Positions 1-7,483 of a DNA stretch of 11,403 nucleotides are shown piece by piece. The notes below the pieces were generated by a model. It did not search any database, had not been told where the DNA came from, and was given only the letters and a program-made list of their open reading frames with translations. The number at the start of each line of letters is the position of its first letter. Position 1 is the first letter of the stretch. The translations under genes were made by a program, and so were the position numbers. Origin of the DNA: Rikenellaceae bacterium (GTDB lineage Bacteria; Bacteroidota; Bacteroidia; Bacteroidales; UBA932); assembly GCA_900769905.1 (NCBI GenBank), contig CAAGIL010000211.1, positions 1-11,403 on the forward strand. The letters are read 5' to 3'.

Positions 1-1112
1 AACGCGAGCTTGATTACCTCAAATCTTTGGGAGTCACGAATTTACGCGTACTTGTAGGATGCGACGGACCGGCGGGCGTGGCGACAAGAATCCAGCCGAC
101 GCTCCAGACCGAAGCGGGCGTGTACAACGAGACCCTGCTGCGCGGACTGGACCGCTTCCTGGCAGAACTTGGCAAGAGGGATATGCAGGCAGTGCTCTTC
201 CTGAACAATTCCTGGGAATGGTCAGGAGGATACGGGATGTACCTGGAATGGGCGACAGGGGAAAAGGCCCTCATCCCGGCTGAATCCGGATACCCGGCCT
301 ATATGGAATGGGCGGGCAGTTTCGTCAGCAATAACGAAGCCAAAGAGCTGTTTTTCAACCATGTACGGGCTATAGTCTCCCGAACCAACAGCATCACGGG
401 CAAGGCATACGCCGACGACCCGGCAATCTTTTCCTGGCAGATAGGCAACGAGCCGCGATGCTTCAGTTCCGACCCCAAGGTGCAGGACGCGTTCGTGGAC
501 TGGATGTGGAAATCAGCAGCCCTCATCAAATCCATAGACAGGAACCATATGGTCTCCAGCGGCAGCGAAGGCAAATGGGGCTGCGAAGGCAGCATTGAGC
601 TCTTCGAGAGGATACACAGCTGTCCTGACATCGACTACCTCAACATCCACATCTGGCCTTACAACTGGTCCTGGGTAAGGGAGGAAAGCCTGGACAGCAG
701 GCTGGAAGAAGCATTCAGGAACACGGACGAATACATCAACGAACATATTGAAGTAGCCGGGCGCCTCGGCAAACCTATAGTAATAGAGGAGTTCGGCTAT
801 CCGAGGGACGGATTCATTTTTACCAAAGGCAGTTCTACCGCAGGCCGCGACGCATATTATTCCCACATTTTCAACAGGGTGCTCGAATCTGCCCGCGAGG
901 GCGGCATGGTCGCAGGCTGCAATTTCTGGGCCTGGGGAGGTTTCGCCGGACAGGCAGCAGACCACATCAACTGGATTCCGGGCGACGACTACTGCGGGGA
1001 TCCGGCCCAGGAGCAGCAGGGCCTGAATTCCGTCTATGAAGGGGACAGCACCATCGGAGTCATTTCCGAGGCCAATTCGCAACTTAAAGATATCATATTT
1101 CCAAACCATTAA
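1..1112 (+). CDS. GH5 subfamily 7-type endo-beta-1,4-mannanase, 5' end cut by window
   Basis: Family GH5 retaining glycosidase, probably an endo-beta-1,4-mannanase. The frame is open from base 3 with no in-window start, so the N-terminus (signal peptide and first strand) lies outside; the TTG at 27 is internal. Counting residues from base 3: strand-2 segment NLRVLVGCDGP with the conserved Arg; NNSWEWSGGYG; the acid/base Glu at about 150 (bases 450-452) in QIGNEPRC, a signature typical of subfamily 7; the conserved His at about 216 in NIHIWP; the nucleophile Glu at about 263 (789-791) in VIEEFGYPRD; and the strand-8 Trp at about 309 in NFWAWGG. The 113-residue Glu-Glu spacing suits the family. 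It ends 22 bases before the susC-like gene. Substrate is inferred from the motifs and from the GH26 gene downstream. Cellular location cannot be told. Proline codons are mostly CCG, unlike the next gene. Confidence 0.9.
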   Translation, partial: RELDYLKSLGVTNLRVLVGCDGPAGVATRIQPTLQTEAGVYNETLLRGLDRFLAELGKRDMQAVLFLNNSWEWSGGYGMYLEWATGEKALIPAESGYPAYMEWAGSFVSNNEAKELFFNHVRAIVSRTNSITGKAYADDPAIFSWQIGNEPRCFSSDPKVQDAFVDWMWKSAALIKSIDRNHMVSSGSEGKWGCEGSIELFERIHSCPDIDYLNIHIWPYNWSWVREESLDSRLEEAFRNTDEYINEHIEVAGRLGKPIVIEEFGYPRDGFIFTKGSSTAGRDAYYSHIFNRVLESAREGGMVAGCNFWAWGGFAGQAADHINWIPGDDYCGDPAQEQQGLNSVYEGDSTIGVISEANSQLKDIIFPNH

Positions 1113-1134
1113 TATTAACTAAAGAACCATTACA

Positions 1135-4100
1135 ATGAAGAGTAAGCTATTTACTTGTTTGGCGATGCTCCTCGCGAGCTTCTCGCTTATGGCTCAGACC
1201 AGGCTTGTCAGCGGTACAGTCGTTGACAATATCGGTCCTGTCCAGGGAGTGAGCGTCGTTGAAAAAGGCACCAACAACGGTGTCGTTACCGATTTGGATG
1301 GCAATTTCAGCATCAACGTGCGCAAGGGCAGTGTGCTGTCGTTCTCATCCATCGGCTTCAAGACTGTGGAAATCACGGTCGATGACCGCAGCGTCTACAA
1401 CGTCACCCTCGAGGAAGACCAGTTCCTTCTCGACGACGTAGTAGTTGTCGGTTACGGTACTATGAAAAAGAGTGACCTTTCCGGAGCCTCAGCTTCCCTT
1501 AAGGAAAACGATCTCAAATCGACCATCGTTTCATCCCTCGACCAGTCTCTCCAGGGACGCGTTGCAGGTGTGCAGGCAGTGCAGACCTCAGGTGCCCCGG
1601 GTTCATCATCAGCAATCCGCGTGCGCGGACAGGCGACCATCAACGCCAATGCTGAACCTCTCTATGTAATAGACGGAGTCATCGTCCAGGGTGGCGGCAA
1701 CAGGGGTTCCGACTTCGGTCTCGGTGATGCACTGGGCAACGGTACAGTATCCACCATCTCCCCTCTGTCCACCATCAACACCGCCGATATCGTGAGCATG
1801 GAAATCCTCAAGGATGCATCCGCAACCGCGATTTACGGTGCCCAGGGTGCCAACGGCGTCGTGCTCATCACCACCAAGCGAGGCAAGGCCGGCGAAGGCA
1901 AGATTTCCTACGACGGCATGTTCGCAGTGAGCCGCCAGAGCAAGAGGCTGGACATGATGAACCTGCGCGACTATGCAGAGTATTACAACGACCTCCTGTC
2001 AATAGGAGAAATCGGCACGGCCCAGCCACTCTACGCTGATCCTTCCCTGCTCGGAAAGGGTACCAACTGGCAGGATGCCATCTTCCAGACCGCGCTCCAG
2101 CACCAGCACCAGCTCAGCGTGAGCGGCGGTAGCGACAAGATACAGTACTATGTATCAGGCTCATATATGGACCAGGACGGTACCATCATCGGTTCCAACT
2201 TCAACCGTTTCTCAATGCGTTCCAACATCGACGCGCAGGTCAAGGAATGGTTCAAGCTCGGTGCCAACCTCTCTTACGCCGTCACCAACGACGACCTCAA
2301 ACTCGCCGACTCCAACGAGGGTCTCATCTACTACTCCCTCGCTTCCCTTCCTGACATTCCTATCTACGACGTGGACGGCAATTATTCATCCACCGTACGC
2401 GAAGGATACACCAATCCTAACCCTATCGCCCTCGCGATGATGGACGACATCCTTCTCAACCGTCAGAAATTCAACGGAAGCATCTTCGCTGACATCAGCC
2501 CTCTGAAGAACCTCGTATGGCACTCCGAAATCGGTTTCGACTTCGGCAACAGCAAGGGTGAGCGCTACAAGCCTCTCGTAGACCTCGGCGGCTGGGTGCG
2601 CAACACCAACGAGAGCAACATCTCCAACAACAAGAACATCTACTGGCAGCTCAAGAACTACCTCACCTACACCAACAGCTTCGGCAAGCACAACGTCACC
2701 GCGATGATTGGTCAGGAGTGCTGGGAGTCAAGGTGGGAGTCTTCCTCCATCTTCAACAACAATCTCCCTTCCGACGAGGTCCACAATCCGGCTCTCGGTA
2801 CCGGCAAGCCGACAATCAGCTACGGCTTCGGTTCTTCTGCAATGTCTTCATTCTTCACCCGTGAGAACTACAACTACGACGACCGCTACTACCTGACCTA
2901 CACCTTCCGTTATGACGGTTCTTCCAACTTCGGTCCGGACAACCGTTGGGCAGGTTTCCATTCAGTGGCAGGTTCCTGGCGTTTCTCCAACGAGGAATTC
3001 GTGAAATCCAATTTCAGCGCCCTCAGCAACGGACGACTCCGTCTCGGATGGGGACAGACCGGTAACGCCAACATCGGAGGTTACGCCTGGGGTTCAGCCA
3101 TCAGCAGAATGCCTAGCAGCCTCGGAATGGGTTATCGTCCTGCCAACATTCCCAACACCGCCATACGCTGGGAGAAGCAGGAGCAGCTGAACATAGGTCT
3201 CGACCTCGGCTTCCTCAACAACAGGATCAACCTTACCGTGGACGCATACAGGAAGATTTCTTCCGATATGCTTATGCAGATGCAGCTTCCTTCATATATG
3301 GGTACCCAGGGCAACGGTTCATCAGCCCTCGCAGCACCTAAGGGCAACTACGGAAGCATCGAGAACAAGGGTATCGAAATCACCCTCGACACCCACCCTA
3401 TTTCCGGCAACTTCAACTGGGACAGCAATTTCCAGATTTCCTTCAACCGCAACAAGCTCCTCTCCCTTGAGGGAACTTCCAACGCGGCTCTCGTGGGTTA
3501 CGGACAGTGGACCGACGTTGTCTGCATCTCTGAAATCGGACAGCCTCTGTACAACTTCTACGGCTATGTTGTCGAAGGCGTGTACACCGACCTCAACGAC
3601 CTTATGAACAGTCCGCTTCCGGCAAAGTTCATGAATGCGGTAGTGGACGAGAACGGAAACGTCAGCTACGAGCACAAGGACGCTTCTTCACTCAACAGGA
3701 CCAACACCACCTGGGTGGGTGACCTCAAGTACAAGGACCTCAACGGAGACGGTGCCATCGACGAGAACGACCGTACCATCATAGGTTCCCCTCTTCCTAA
3801 GTTCACCTTCGGCTGGACCAACAGCTTCAGCTGGAAGAACTTCGACCTGAGCATCTTCATCAACGGAAGTTATGGCAACAAGGTCCTCAACTACAACGCC
3901 ATCGCTCTCACCCATATGAACTCCCCTTGGACCAACCAGCTCAGGAAGGTAGGCGACAGGGCTCAGCTCGTTCCTATTGACTACAGCGGAGAAAACTGGT
4001 ACAACGATGTCAGCAACGTGAAGGTGGCAAACCCTGACACCAAGACCCCACGCGCCAGCATCAATGACCCTAATGACAACGACCGCGTCAGCGACCGTTA

Positions 4101-4362
4101 CATTGAGGACGGATCATACATCCGCATCAAGAACGTCACCCTCGGCTACACTCTTCCGAAGAGCCTTCTGACCAAGTGCAAGATCGAGAATTGCCGTGTT
4201 TATATGAACGTTCAGAACCTCTACACCCTCACTGCCTATACGGGCTATGATCCTGAAGTCGGTGCTTCTACCCAGGACTCAACCGGTTTGAGCTACGGCG
4301 TGGACAACGGCCGTTATCCTTCTCCTCTGATGTGTTCATTCGGTCTTAATATCACCTTCTAA
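1135..4362 (+). CDS. SusC-like TonB-dependent outer-membrane oligosaccharide transporter
   Basis: Outer-membrane importer of the SusC/RagA family, which forms a complex with the SusD-like lipoprotein encoded next and moves oligosaccharides into the periplasm with TonB energy. Seen in the 1075 residues: a signal peptide with likely cleavage after Ala20 (SLMA/Q); a carboxypeptidase-regulatory-like domain at about 24-96 (VSGTVVD, TDLDGNFSI); the SusC-type TonB-box-like segment DVVVVGYGT at 101-109; a plug domain at about 110-250 with LQGRVAGVQ, PLYVIDGV and MEILKDASATAIYGAQGANG; then a long beta-barrel ending in SFGLNITF with a terminal Phe, as usual for barrel proteins. Length is typical of the family. 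An EF-hand-like loop sits at 868-879. The ATG at 1135 is chosen because it directly precedes the signal peptide. There is no clear Shine-Dalgarno, only an A/T-rich leader, common in Bacteroidota. Leu CTC and Pro CCT codons dominate, suggesting high expression. Substrate (manno-oligosaccharides) is inferred from neighbours. Confidence 0.97.
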   Translation: MKSKLFTCLAMLLASFSLMAQTRLVSGTVVDNIGPVQGVSVVEKGTNNGVVTDLDGNFSINVRKGSVLSFSSIGFKTVEITVDDRSVYNVTLEEDQFLLDDVVVVGYGTMKKSDLSGASASLKENDLKSTIVSSLDQSLQGRVAGVQAVQTSGAPGSSSAIRVRGQATINANAEPLYVIDGVIVQGGGNRGSDFGLGDALGNGTVSTISPLSTINTADIVSMEILKDASATAIYGAQGANGVVLITTKRGKAGEGKISYDGMFAVSRQSKRLDMMNLRDYAEYYNDLLSIGEIGTAQPLYADPSLLGKGTNWQDAIFQTALQHQHQLSVSGGSDKIQYYVSGSYMDQDGTIIGSNFNRFSMRSNIDAQVKEWFKLGANLSYAVTNDDLKLADSNEGLIYYSLASLPDIPIYDVDGNYSSTVREGYTNPNPIALAMMDDILLNRQKFNGSIFADISPLKNLVWHSEIGFDFGNSKGERYKPLVDLGGWVRNTNESNISNNKNIYWQLKNYLTYTNSFGKHNVTAMIGQECWESRWESSSIFNNNLPSDEVHNPALGTGKPTISYGFGSSAMSSFFTRENYNYDDRYYLTYTFRYDGSSNFGPDNRWAGFHSVAGSWRFSNEEFVKSNFSALSNGRLRLGWGQTGNANIGGYAWGSAISRMPSSLGMGYRPANIPNTAIRWEKQEQLNIGLDLGFLNNRINLTVDAYRKISSDMLMQMQLPSYMGTQGNGSSALAAPKGNYGSIENKGIEITLDTHPISGNFNWDSNFQISFNRNKLLSLEGTSNAALVGYGQWTDVVCISEIGQPLYNFYGYVVEGVYTDLNDLMNSPLPAKFMNAVVDENGNVSYEHKDASSLNRTNTTWVGDLKYKDLNGDGAIDENDRTIIGSPLPKFTFGWTNSFSWKNFDLSIFINGSYGNKVLNYNAIALTHMNSPWTNQLRKVGDRAQLVPIDYSGENWYNDVSNVKVANPDTKTPRASINDPNDNDRVSDRYIEDGSYIRIKNVTLGYTLPKSLLTKCKIENCRVYMNVQNLYTLTAYTGYDPEVGASTQDSTGLSYGVDNGRYPSPLMCSFGLNITF

Positions 4363-4373
4363 ATCCGGGAATT

Positions 4374-6170
4374 ATGAAATTCAACAGAATATTCAAGTTA
4401 ATGTTTGCGGGCGCACTTGCGCTGGGCCTGTCTTCCTGCAGCGGTTTCCTCAATCGCCCTAACGAAGACAACTACAATACTGCAAACTTCTATCTGAACG
4501 ACGAGCAGTGCCTCCAGGGCGTGAATTACCTTTACAATTCCCCTTGGTATGATTTCCAGCGCGGATTCATCAAGATCGGCGAAGTGATGTCAGGCAATAT
4601 GTATTGGGGCAGCTCTCCGTATATGAACTTCTCCACCAACGGTACCGACCAGGACCTCGTGAACATGTCCTACTCCCTGTGGGCCGTGAACGGTCACTGC
4701 AACACAGTCATCAAGAACATACTCAACTCCGAGGGTGACATCAGCCCTGCAGTGAAGGACCAGGCAATAGGAGAGGCTCTGACCCTCAAGGCTTTGGCCT
4801 ACTTCTTCATGGTTCGTTCCTTCGGCGAAGTTCCTATTGTCCACGACAACAGTGAACTCCTCGGAACAGGCGAGTACAACGATGTGAAGAAGGTTGTCAG
4901 GAAAGATGTATATGAGTACATCATCTACACCCTCGAGACTGCGATGGACCTCCTCCCGAAGAAAACCTCAGGCTGGGACAACCGCATCGACTACTACGCC
5001 TGCGAAGGACTCCTCGCAAAGGTTTACCTCACCAAGGCAGGCCTCGGCGGCAGCATCGACAACAATGCCGTGCAGAAAGCGGCCGAGTATGCCGAGGACG
5101 TGATCCTGCATTCAGGACGCAGCCTTACCCCTGTGTATTCAGACATCTTCCGTCTGGCACCTGCCACCTACAACCAGACCGGAGAGCCTATGATCAGCTG
5201 GATGTGGGCAGCGGCACGCGACCCTTGGACCCAGCAGAACACTCTCCAGAGCGACCTCGGTATGGTGGGATTCTCCGAGACCGGCGACCTTTGGGGCGGC
5301 TGGGGAGGTCCTTCCGTTGACCTTATGGACGCTTTCGGAATTGACCCTCTCGAGGATCCTCGCACCCGCGCCGACTATGACAGCCGCCGTCAGGCAACCA
5401 TCATGATGGCAGGCGACACCTACAGCTACTTCTGGACAGACAAGGGCGGTTTCGACCTTCTCCGCTTCATCTATGACGATGAATACGGCAAAGGCGGCCC
5501 TGCAGGAGTATTCCAGGGCCCTTGCGGAGCACAGAACGTAAAGCACCTCTACGGTGACACCTATGACCACGAGCAGGCCACCGGCCTCACCCCAGGCAAC
5601 ATGTGCTACCAGCTCCCTACCCACATTCTCCGTCTTGCCGACGTTTACCTCATCTACGCTGAGGCCAAGTTCAGGCTCGGAGATACCGACACCGCACTCG
5701 AATACGTGAACAAGATTCGTGCACGCGCATACGGAAGCAACTTCGAGGCCCACGGAAAGCTCACCTCCCTCACCCTCAACGACATCTTCAAGGAGCGTCG
5801 TCTGGAACTTGCGGGCGAAGGCGACAACTGGTACGACTTCGTGCGCCGTTCATACTATGAGATGGATACAGTCATCGCTGAGATCAAGAACCAGCGCAGG
5901 AACGAGATCTACTCTTACGGCGAGCCTTGCGAGAAGTACTTCGAGACCGGTTTCGACAAGGATGCCAAGAAATGGGACCTTTCAGCTGCCGAGTGGGTCA
6001 TTGACCCTTCCATCACCCTGTACAACAGCGACACACCTGCTCCTAACGTTACCGAGCAGAGCTTTACCCTTCCGTTCCCTACCGAGGACGTGGTATTCAA
6101 CCCGAATCTCGCATCCAACGCTCCGGCGGTGGAAGTGGACGTACGTGAAACCTATAAATATAACTTTTAA
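4374..6170 (+). CDS. SusD-like outer-membrane glycan-binding lipoprotein
   Basis: SusD/RagB family lipoprotein that caps the SusC-like barrel and captures glycan for import. The 598-residue protein starts with a type II signal peptide; the lipobox is GLSSC with the lipidated Cys at 22. Family hallmarks seen: the TPR-helix segment EALTLKALAYFFMVRSFGEVP at about 134-154, the late helix segment LRLADVYLIYAEA typical of the family, and ERRLELAGEGDNWYDFVRR at 474-492 near the C-terminus. Many aromatic residues near the N-terminus (PWYDFQRGF, MYWGSSPY) could form the sugar platform, but this is inference. It lies 11 bases after the SusC-like gene, the usual pairing, and 12 bases before the next start. 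Residues after the lipidated Cys (S-G-F-L-N) lack the acidic export signal present in the three other lipoproteins of the window, though this protein should still reach the surface with SusC. Confidence 0.96.
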   Translation: MKFNRIFKLMFAGALALGLSSCSGFLNRPNEDNYNTANFYLNDEQCLQGVNYLYNSPWYDFQRGFIKIGEVMSGNMYWGSSPYMNFSTNGTDQDLVNMSYSLWAVNGHCNTVIKNILNSEGDISPAVKDQAIGEALTLKALAYFFMVRSFGEVPIVHDNSELLGTGEYNDVKKVVRKDVYEYIIYTLETAMDLLPKKTSGWDNRIDYYACEGLLAKVYLTKAGLGGSIDNNAVQKAAEYAEDVILHSGRSLTPVYSDIFRLAPATYNQTGEPMISWMWAAARDPWTQQNTLQSDLGMVGFSETGDLWGGWGGPSVDLMDAFGIDPLEDPRTRADYDSRRQATIMMAGDTYSYFWTDKGGFDLLRFIYDDEYGKGGPAGVFQGPCGAQNVKHLYGDTYDHEQATGLTPGNMCYQLPTHILRLADVYLIYAEAKFRLGDTDTALEYVNKIRARAYGSNFEAHGKLTSLTLNDIFKERRLELAGEGDNWYDFVRRSYYEMDTVIAEIKNQRRNEIYSYGEPCEKYFETGFDKDAKKWDLSAAEWVIDPSITLYNSDTPAPNVTEQSFTLPFPTEDVVFNPNLASNAPAVEVDVRETYKYNF

Positions 6171-6182
6171 TTGACCGGAACA

Positions 6183-7463
6183 ATGAAATTCGCAAATTAC
6201 ATAAAGTGCGCCTGCCTGGTTCTGGGTTTCTCAGCCGTCCTCTCTTCCTGTGAGGACCAGCCGGATGCCTTCAAGCCTACCAGCGGCAAACCGCTCGTGC
6301 ACTACATCAGATATGCCGACCAGGATGTCATCATCGACAGGGCATATATGGAGGAGGCAGTATGCATAGTCGGAGAAAACCTCCGCAGCGTACACGAGCT
6401 CTTCTTCAATGACCAGAAAGCCACCCTCAACACCAGCTATATGACTGACAACACCCTGCTTGTCAGCGTGCCTAAGAATATGGCTACGGTGACCACCAAC
6501 AAGGTTTATCTCATCACCGCAGCCAAGGATACCGTAAAGTATGACTTCCAGGTTCTCCCTCCTGCTCCTGTCATCAGGTCAATGAGCAATGAGTGGGCAG
6601 CTGTAGGAGAGGTGGTAAGCATCAGCGGCGACTACTTCTTCGCATCCGACGAAGAGCCTGTTGCAGTCAGCTTCCCTAACGCCGAAGTGACCGAGTTCGT
6701 CAGCGTGGAGAAGACCAAGATCACATTCAAGGTTCCTGAAGGAGCGGTTGAAGGCAAGATCAAGGTCAGCACGATGTCAGGTACCGCCCAGTCCGTATTC
6801 CACTACAGGGACAGCCGCGGCATCATCACCAACTTCGACGGTGCAACCGATGTCGTTCCTCAGGGATGGAACATCGCCGCCACCTATTCTGACGAAGGCG
6901 GAGTTGACGGACAGTATGTGCAGCTCGGACCTAGCGAGCTGGATGAGAACGGCGGCTGGAACGAGCAGCTCAAGCTCCCGTTCTGGTGCGGAAACTGGAA
7001 CGGCGACCCTATGAGCATCACCTCCGGTCCAGGAATTCCTATCTGCAACTTCATCGACTTCACGAATTTCAAGAATATGGGCATCAAGTTCGAGCTCTGC
7101 ATTCCTGAAAGCAATCCTTGGTCTTCCGCTGCAATGCAGGTGGTATTCACCAGCGCCGAGGTCTGCGCCAACGACAGCTGGCAGAACAACACCTACATAC
7201 AGCCGGCTCAGGGCCTCTGCCGCGGTCTTTACAGACCTTGGGAGGCAAGCGGTTCATTCCACACCTCCGGCAAGTGGATTACGGTCACCATTCCGTTCTC
7301 CGAGTTCGTCTACAATTCTGACGGCACCAAGGGAAGCGTTCCTCTCCAGAGTCCTAATGACTTTGCAAGCCTTGTCATCTGGCCTTGGGAAGGCGGTGTA
7401 GCAGGTACTGCCTGCACCCCTATCTTCAGGATAGACAACATACGTGCAGTCCCTGTCAAATAA
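6183..7463 (+). CDS. Surface glycan-binding lipoprotein, two IPT-like domains plus C-terminal binding domain
   Basis: Probable surface glycan-binding protein (SGBP) in the position usually held by SusE-like proteins. The 426 residues begin with a type II signal peptide, lipobox VLSSC, lipidated Cys23 followed by E-D-Q, an acidic pattern matching known Bacteroidota surface-export signals. Two IPT/TIG Ig-like domains follow at about 38-125 (IVGENLRSVHELFF) and 127-208 (SISGDYFF), then a C-terminal domain at about 213-426 that opens with ITNFDG and closes with FRIDNIRAVPV, a layout like the xyloglucan-binding SGBP-B type. That domain holds ten Trp (229, 259, 268, 272, 313, 333, 353, 365, 400, 402) and six Cys (269, 288, 306, 328, 346, 411). 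ATG 6183 is chosen over an in-frame TTG at 6171 because it starts the signal peptide directly and leaves 12 bases after the susD-like stop. Binding of mannan is inferred from context, not visible. Confidence 0.88.
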   Translation: MKFANYIKCACLVLGFSAVLSSCEDQPDAFKPTSGKPLVHYIRYADQDVIIDRAYMEEAVCIVGENLRSVHELFFNDQKATLNTSYMTDNTLLVSVPKNMATVTTNKVYLITAAKDTVKYDFQVLPPAPVIRSMSNEWAAVGEVVSISGDYFFASDEEPVAVSFPNAEVTEFVSVEKTKITFKVPEGAVEGKIKVSTMSGTAQSVFHYRDSRGIITNFDGATDVVPQGWNIAATYSDEGGVDGQYVQLGPSELDENGGWNEQLKLPFWCGNWNGDPMSITSGPGIPICNFIDFTNFKNMGIKFELCIPESNPWSSAAMQVVFTSAEVCANDSWQNNTYIQPAQGLCRGLYRPWEASGSFHTSGKWITVTIPFSEFVYNSDGTKGSVPLQSPNDFASLVIWPWEGGVAGTACTPIFRIDNIRAVPVK

Positions 7464-7467
7464 TTTA

Positions 7468-7475
7468 AAAGGAAG
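7468..7475 (+). promoter_or_regulatory. Shine-Dalgarno-like site for the 800-residue lipoprotein
   Basis: AAAGGAAG ends eight bases before ATG 7484, within the 20-base gap after the upstream stop. It supports this start; the other internal starts of the operon (1135, 4374, 6183, 9939) show weaker or no such motif. Confidence 0.45.
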
Positions 7476-7483
7476 TAATTGAT

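Noticed and set aside
27..29. TTG at 27 as the start of the GH5 gene
   Set aside because: The frame stays open to the window edge with GH5-like sequence (LDYLKSLG), and a start here would remove the signal peptide and first strand.
513..1109. Minus-strand open frame of 198 codons opposite the GH5 gene
   Set aside because: It covers the GH5 catalytic motifs on the other strand and shows no independent protein features.
5139..5753. Minus-strand open frame of 204 codons opposite the susD-like gene
   Set aside because: Antisense shadow of a well-supported SusD gene, with no ribosome site, no domain and no signal peptide.
5719..6174. Plus-strand open frame of 151 codons overlapping the 3' end of the susD-like gene
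   Set aside because: Ser/Thr/Arg-rich low-quality translation in another frame of a conserved SusD C-terminus; no sign of a real gene or frameshift.
6171..6182. TTG at 6171 as the start of the shorter SGBP
   Set aside because: It immediately follows the susD-like stop and adds M-T-G-T before a normal signal peptide; ATG 6183 gives a standard lipoprotein N-terminus.
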